DNA from: Spirochaetota bacterium
GTDB taxonomy: Bacteria > Spirochaetota > UBA4802 > JAFGDQ01
NCBI GenBank assembly: GCA_016934735.1
Contig: JAFGSG010000137.1
Coordinates: 1 to 37,642, forward strand
DNA: 37,642 nt
Direction of reading: 5' to 3'
Shown: piece after piece, positions 34,718-37,642 of the stretch
Position numbering within the stretch: position 1 is the first letter of the stretch
Layout of the letters: every line of letters begins with the position of its first letter
Notes under the pieces: model-generated
What the model saw: the letters and a program-made list of their open reading frames with translations, nothing else
What the model was told of the DNA's origin: nothing
The model's database searches: none
Made by a program: the position numbers and the translations under genes

Positions 34718-35473
34718 TTAGTCAGAAGCCCTGATGGGCCCATCTGCTCTTCCTTCGATGAATTGCCGTATATAATGATTATCTGATTTTTTTATTTCAT
34801 CCGGTGATCCGGAAAAAATTATCTTTCCTTCAAACAGCATGGCTATTCTGTCTGATACTTTATAAGCAGAATCCATATTATGTGTCACCACGACAGACGT
34901 GACCCCAAAGCTGTCACGCATTCTGATAATGAGATCGTCAACTGCGCCTGCGGTGATGGGATCAACACCGGTAGTCGGCTCATCGTAAAGCATGATTTCC
35001 GGCTTAAGCGCCAGGCTTCTTGCAAGGCCTGCCCTCTTCTGCATTCCGCCCGAAAGCTCATGCGGATACTTATCGTCAACACCGCGAAGCCCTACCTGTT
35101 CCAGCATCTCAGTAACAGTCTCCCTTACTTCCTTCTCAGGCGTTTTAATTCTCCGCAAACCGAACGCTACATTATCAAAAATATTCATTGAGTCAAAAAG
35201 AGCAGCACCCTGAAAAAGCACGCCGAATTTATATCCAATATCAATTCTTGTTGACTCTTCAGCCCCGGTATATTTTATATTATCGACAAATATTTCTCCG
35301 CTGTCCGGCTTTAAAAGGCCGATCAGATGCTTTAGGATTACCGATTTTCCTGATCCGCTTTGCCCGATTATGGAAAATATTTCACCTGTATTTACTGCAA
35401 AGCTTGCCCCGCAAAGCACTTCTTTGCCGGAAAAGGATTTTCTAAGGCCGATTATTTCAATTTTTTCGTTCAC
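34718..35473 (-). CDS. MlaF-like ABC transporter ATP-binding protein
   Basis: About 251 residues. A complete ABC ATPase: Walker A GQSGSGKS, Q-loop LFQGAALFDSM, signature LSGGMQKRAGLARSL, Walker B IMLYDEPTTGVDP, and switch His in VVVTHNMDS. The FQGAALFDS and SGGMQKRAGLAR wording is typical of the MlaF/Ttg2A lipid-transport branch. I chose GTG at 35473 because it gives the family-like opening MNEKIEIIGLRKSF; a TTG at 35488 adds five residues. The partner permease (MlaE) and the MCE protein (MlaD) are not adjacent on either side. Confidence 0.9.
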   Translation of the reverse strand: MNEKIEIIGLRKSFSGKEVLCGASFAVNTGEIFSIIGQSGSGKSVILKHLIGLLKPDSGEIFVDNIKYTGAEESTRIDIGYKFGVLFQGAALFDSMNIFDNVAFGLRRIKTPEKEVRETVTEMLEQVGLRGVDDKYPHELSGGMQKRAGLARSLALKPEIMLYDEPTTGVDPITAGAVDDLIIRMRDSFGVTSVVVTHNMDSAYKVSDRIAMLFEGKIIFSGSPDEIKKSDNHYIRQFIEGRADGPIRASD

Positions 35474-35588
35474 TAAAATACACCACAACTGTTATTTACA
35501 GATATTAAGGGGGAAAAATTTTTGTACAATTATAATCCTTTTATATACTCCCAAACATTATATGTCAACAAATACGGCAGCAAATTTC

Positions 35589-35966
35589 TATTTCCGCTTT
35601 TACCGCGAGTGTTTTCCGGATTACACTCTGTATTTTACAAATTACACTGTTTATTCCCTGTTTCACAATGCGTATTTCTCATATTATCCCGCTTTGTTCC
35701 TGTTTTACCATGCGTGTTTCATAAATTACAGAGCATGTTTCATCTGTCACCCTTCCTACTTTCTGCATAACTGCGCCTGTTTCCTGAATCACACTGTCTA
35801 TTATAAACATTACAATGCATATTTCATCTTTCACCGGGCTTATTGCAAGTCTCACTTTAATTATTCCATACTTTACTCTGCTTATTTCAGCTTTTACTTT
35901 GCCTATTACCTGCTTTATTACGTCTGCTTTATATCTTTATGAAGCTATTTCAAACAAATTAAAAAC
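35589..35966. repeat. Degenerate 21-bp tandem repeat, about 18 units without indels
   Basis: Eighteen consecutive 21-bp units from 35589 to 35966 keep exact register. Plus-strand pattern: TRTTTC at the start, T at unit position 12, YAC or YAT at 13-15, and often TGC near the end. The last unit is weak. On the plus strand one frame is open from ATG 35562 to TGA 35942 (126 residues, Tyr/Phe/His-rich, period seven), but it has no ribosome site. On the minus strand one frame gives heptads with Val at 3, Glu at 6 and Ile/Thr at 7, a coiled-coil-like pattern, broken by one TGA. The remainder of the 528-bp gap (35474-36001) shows nothing else. Confidence 0.8.
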
Positions 35967-36001
35967 AATTGAATTACAAAAATGTTTTCTTTCAAGATCA
36001 T

Positions 36002-36745
36002 TTAAAAAATTATATTACACTTTATGCCTGATTTTTTACAGACATCCGCAAGCGCGCGGCCTGTTCTCTGGAAAAAATCATCAGACAGCTTATCTTCCAA
36101 TTTATATTTTTTGTAAACCCAGTCAGCATAAAAATAATTCATTCGGTCTACAATGATAAAGTCAACCTTACCTTCAAGAGCACTTGCCAGAAGTTCAGCC
36201 CCCGGAAGAATCGGAGCAATCATAGCGTATGTTTTAATGCCAGATCGGTGTAATTCTTCGAGCGCATTCAGCCTGCCTTTTATGGACGGCGCATCTGGTT
36301 CAAATAATTTTCTTATCTCATCGTCTGCCGTGGTGACAGTAAGACCTACTTCAAAATCAATTCCTCTCTTGAAAATATCCATATCGCGAAGAACCAGCGG
36401 AGAACGTGTCTGAATTGTCACAGGCCAATTGCTGTCAGTAAGTATCTCCAGGCATTTCCGTGTTAAGCTGTATTTTGCCTCAAGGGGCTGGTACGGATCG
36501 CATACACCGCTTATTCATACCCGTGCACATTTTTTCTTTTGTATTTCAACCTGAAGTAAATCAGCCGCGTTGACTTTCACATCGACAAACCGGCCCCATG
36601 GTTCCTTATAGCCGCTGAACTTTTTCATAAAACGGGCATAGCAGTAATGACAGGCATGCTGGCATCCTACATAAGGATTGATAACATAATTATATACTTT
36701 GGATGCAGAAAGAATGGTTTTAGATTGTATTTCTTTTACATTCAT
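36002..36745 (-). pseudogene. SPL-type radical SAM protein, interrupted by one in-frame TGA
   Basis: Read through the stop, this is 247 codons of a complete short SPL (spore photoproduct lyase-like) radical SAM protein: VGCQHACHYC (CxxxCxxC cluster) and YARFMKKF, then ISGVCDPYQPLE, TIQTRSPLVLRD, TYAMIAPILPGAE and DRMNYFYADWVYKKY. TGA at 36515-36517 falls between KKCARV and ISGVCDPYQP, in the same frame, where homologues as I remember them have Trp (VWISGV). A single TGG to TGA change would explain it. No other defect is seen, so it is a very recent pseudogene, a sequencing error, or a read-through case. The family acts on nucleic acid or unknown substrates. Confidence 0.82.
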
Positions 36746-36832
36746 ACATTAAATATTCCTGCATTTTCTCTTCTGTGATTGATTTACATCTTTGGCTCTG
36801 AACGGCCATTATTCGAGACCCGGAGTGCCGAA

Positions 36833-36844
36833 CCGGTATGCCGG
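36833..36844. other. CCGG-TATG-CCGG hairpin in a short intergenic gap
   Basis: A perfect 4-bp GC stem with a 4-base loop in the 126-bp gap between the antiporter stop and the SPL gene. It may belong to an antiporter terminator, but no T-run follows on the minus strand. Confidence 0.25.
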
Positions 36845-36871
36845 CGATTATCCCGCACATTGACGGATCTG

Positions 36872-37642
36872 TCATTTTGCCGGCTTGCGCCAGCTTCTCC
36901 AGAAATAAATTGCCAGCGTTATAACCGTCAAGGGTATAACAAACCAAATAATCATTCTATCGAATAACAGAAGCGCCTCGTGTGCAGTTGCATTAAGAAC
37001 TAAATGCGTAATGTAAACAACGTAATATATGACAAAAAGGAAACCTTCCCACCTGTAAATCTGATGTCCTGTAAAAAAAATCGGCAGGCATGCAACAGAG
37101 GCAATTATCAGGACTGGCATATCAAAGTGCAGAGCAGCCGGTGCTACCGGAACTCCATCAGCCGCCAGGATGGCTGTTATCCCCATGACTGATAAGATGT
37201 TGAATATATTGCTCCCTATAACATTACCTACAGCTATGTCGCTCTCCCCCCGCACACTGGCTATGATCGACGTGGTAATTTCCGGCAAAGATGTTCCAAC
37301 CGATACTATGGTTAATCCAATGATCAACTCGCTTAAACCCAATGCCTTGGCGAAGGCAACAGCTCCTTCCAGCAGCCATCCCGCCCCGGCTACCAGCATC
37401 AACACGCCGATCACTATAAATAAAAGATTGAGAGGCCATTTAGGCTTAAATTTTAACGGTTCCTCACCATATTCCTGCGCATACTCTTTCTTTACTTTTT
37501 TTTCCGGATGGCGGCTTTGCCAAATCGCAAATGCCACGTAAGCAATTATACCCGCAAAAAGCAGGAAACCTTCAGGACGGCTGATTCGCCCATCCAATCC
37601 GAACACGTACAAGAGTATAGTTATACCAATCATCAAGGGCAC
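36872..37642 (-). CDS. Na+/Ca2+ exchanger family antiporter, C-terminal part (partial)
   Basis: The last 256 residues of a calcium/sodium antiporter of the CaCA (YrbG/CaxA) family; the N-terminal half, with the first alpha repeat, lies beyond the right edge. The second alpha repeat is present: GTSLPEITTSIIASVRGE and NVIGSNIFNILSVMG, including the conserved acidic and Asn ion-binding residues. A loop of charged residues (HPEKKVKKEY) precedes it and five to six membrane segments surround it. It ends with TGA. This end of the window looks somewhat richer in G and C than the middle. Confidence 0.92.
   Translation of the reverse strand: MPLMIGITILLYVFGLDGRISRPEGFLLFAGIIAYVAFAIWQSRHPEKKVKKEYAQEYGEEPLKFKPKWPLNLLFIVIGVLMLVAGAGWLLEGAVAFAKALGLSELIIGLTIVSVGTSLPEITTSIIASVRGESDIAVGNVIGSNIFNILSVMGITAILAADGVPVAPAALHFDMPVLIIASVACLPIFFTGHQIYRWEGFLFVIYYVVYITHLVLNATAHEALLLFDRMIIWFVIPLTVITLAIYFWRSWRKPAK

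Noticed and set aside
35562-35942. Plus-strand 126-codon aromatic-rich frame across the 21-bp repeat
   Set aside because: It has no ribosome-binding site, unlikely Tyr/Phe/His/Cys composition, and its openness follows from a repeat length divisible by three. Kept as a repeat, not a gene.
36515-36517. TGA read as Trp genome-wide
   Set aside because: MORN gene, rpe, acylase homologue and antiporter end with TGA at sensible family ends, and Trp is encoded by TGG throughout.
36779-36870. tRNA or attC-like structure before the antiporter stop
   Set aside because: Only short CCGG self-complementary hairpins; no cloverleaf, T-loop or acceptor stem can be built.
1-37642. CRISPR arrays, insertion sequences, rRNA or tRNA genes
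   Set aside because: None seen: the 21-bp and 15-bp repeats have no spacers, and no transposase motifs or tRNA cloverleafs were found by eye.

Overview
The window is AT-rich bacterial chromosomal DNA from a diderm organism, most likely an uncultured or little-studied spirochaete. The diderm evidence is several lipobox lipoproteins, a SurA-like periplasmic foldase, an Mla-type ABC ATPase, a predicted outer-membrane barrel and a periplasmic amidase. The spirochaete assignment rests mainly on a spiro-SPASM-type radical SAM protein followed directly by SpsF-like and SpsG-like sugar genes, supported by a UAP1-type pyrophosphorylase and the style of the chemotaxis operon. TGA is used as a normal stop (MORN gene, rpe, penicillin-acylase homologue, antiporter), so the standard bacterial code applies.

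Layout. 1-310: start of a gene running off the left edge, with a good sigma70-like promoter and a leader of about 140 nt that can fold. 310-3870: metallo-beta-lactamase-fold hydrolase (minus), then UDP-sugar pyrophosphorylase and argB (plus). 3867-8840 (minus): Kelch-propeller lipoprotein, barrel/TPR protein, and a histidine kinase-receiver-SpoIIE phosphatase hybrid, probably one operon. 9019-10959 (minus): membrane class III nucleotide cyclase. 11254-17668 (minus): chemotaxis operon in transcription order CheW-CheW, CheY, STAS, CheA, CheB, coiled-coil protein of unknown function. 17931-30270 (plus): secreted MORN protein, glmS, rpe, divergent CysRS-like protein, cimA, murI, SurA-like PPIase, spiro-SPASM, spsF-like, spsG-like; one small minus-strand membrane protein with DRR repeats interrupts this run. 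30257-37642 (minus): penicillin-acylase homologue, small lipoprotein, N-acetylmuramoyl-L-alanine amidase, MlaF-like ATPase, a 21-bp tandem-repeat block, an SPL-type radical SAM gene broken by one stop codon, and a Na+/Ca2+ exchanger running off the right edge.

How the genes work together. GlmS, the pyrophosphorylase, MurI and the amidase serve the cell wall and amino-sugar supply. The spiro-SPASM/SpsF/SpsG trio looks like a nucleotide-sugar or glycan-modification module. The kinase-phosphatase hybrid, the cyclase, the STAS protein and the chemotaxis operon form a dense signalling block.

Most unusual points: an indel-free 21-bp repeat of about 18 units (35589-35966); a degenerate SpsF-like domain at the N terminus of the spiro-SPASM protein, next to a real SpsF; a CysRS-like protein lacking two of four zinc ligands; a penicillin-acylase homologue whose nucleophile motif is altered; and a TGA at an apparently conserved Trp in the SPL gene. 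All family assignments come from motifs read by eye; no database search was run.
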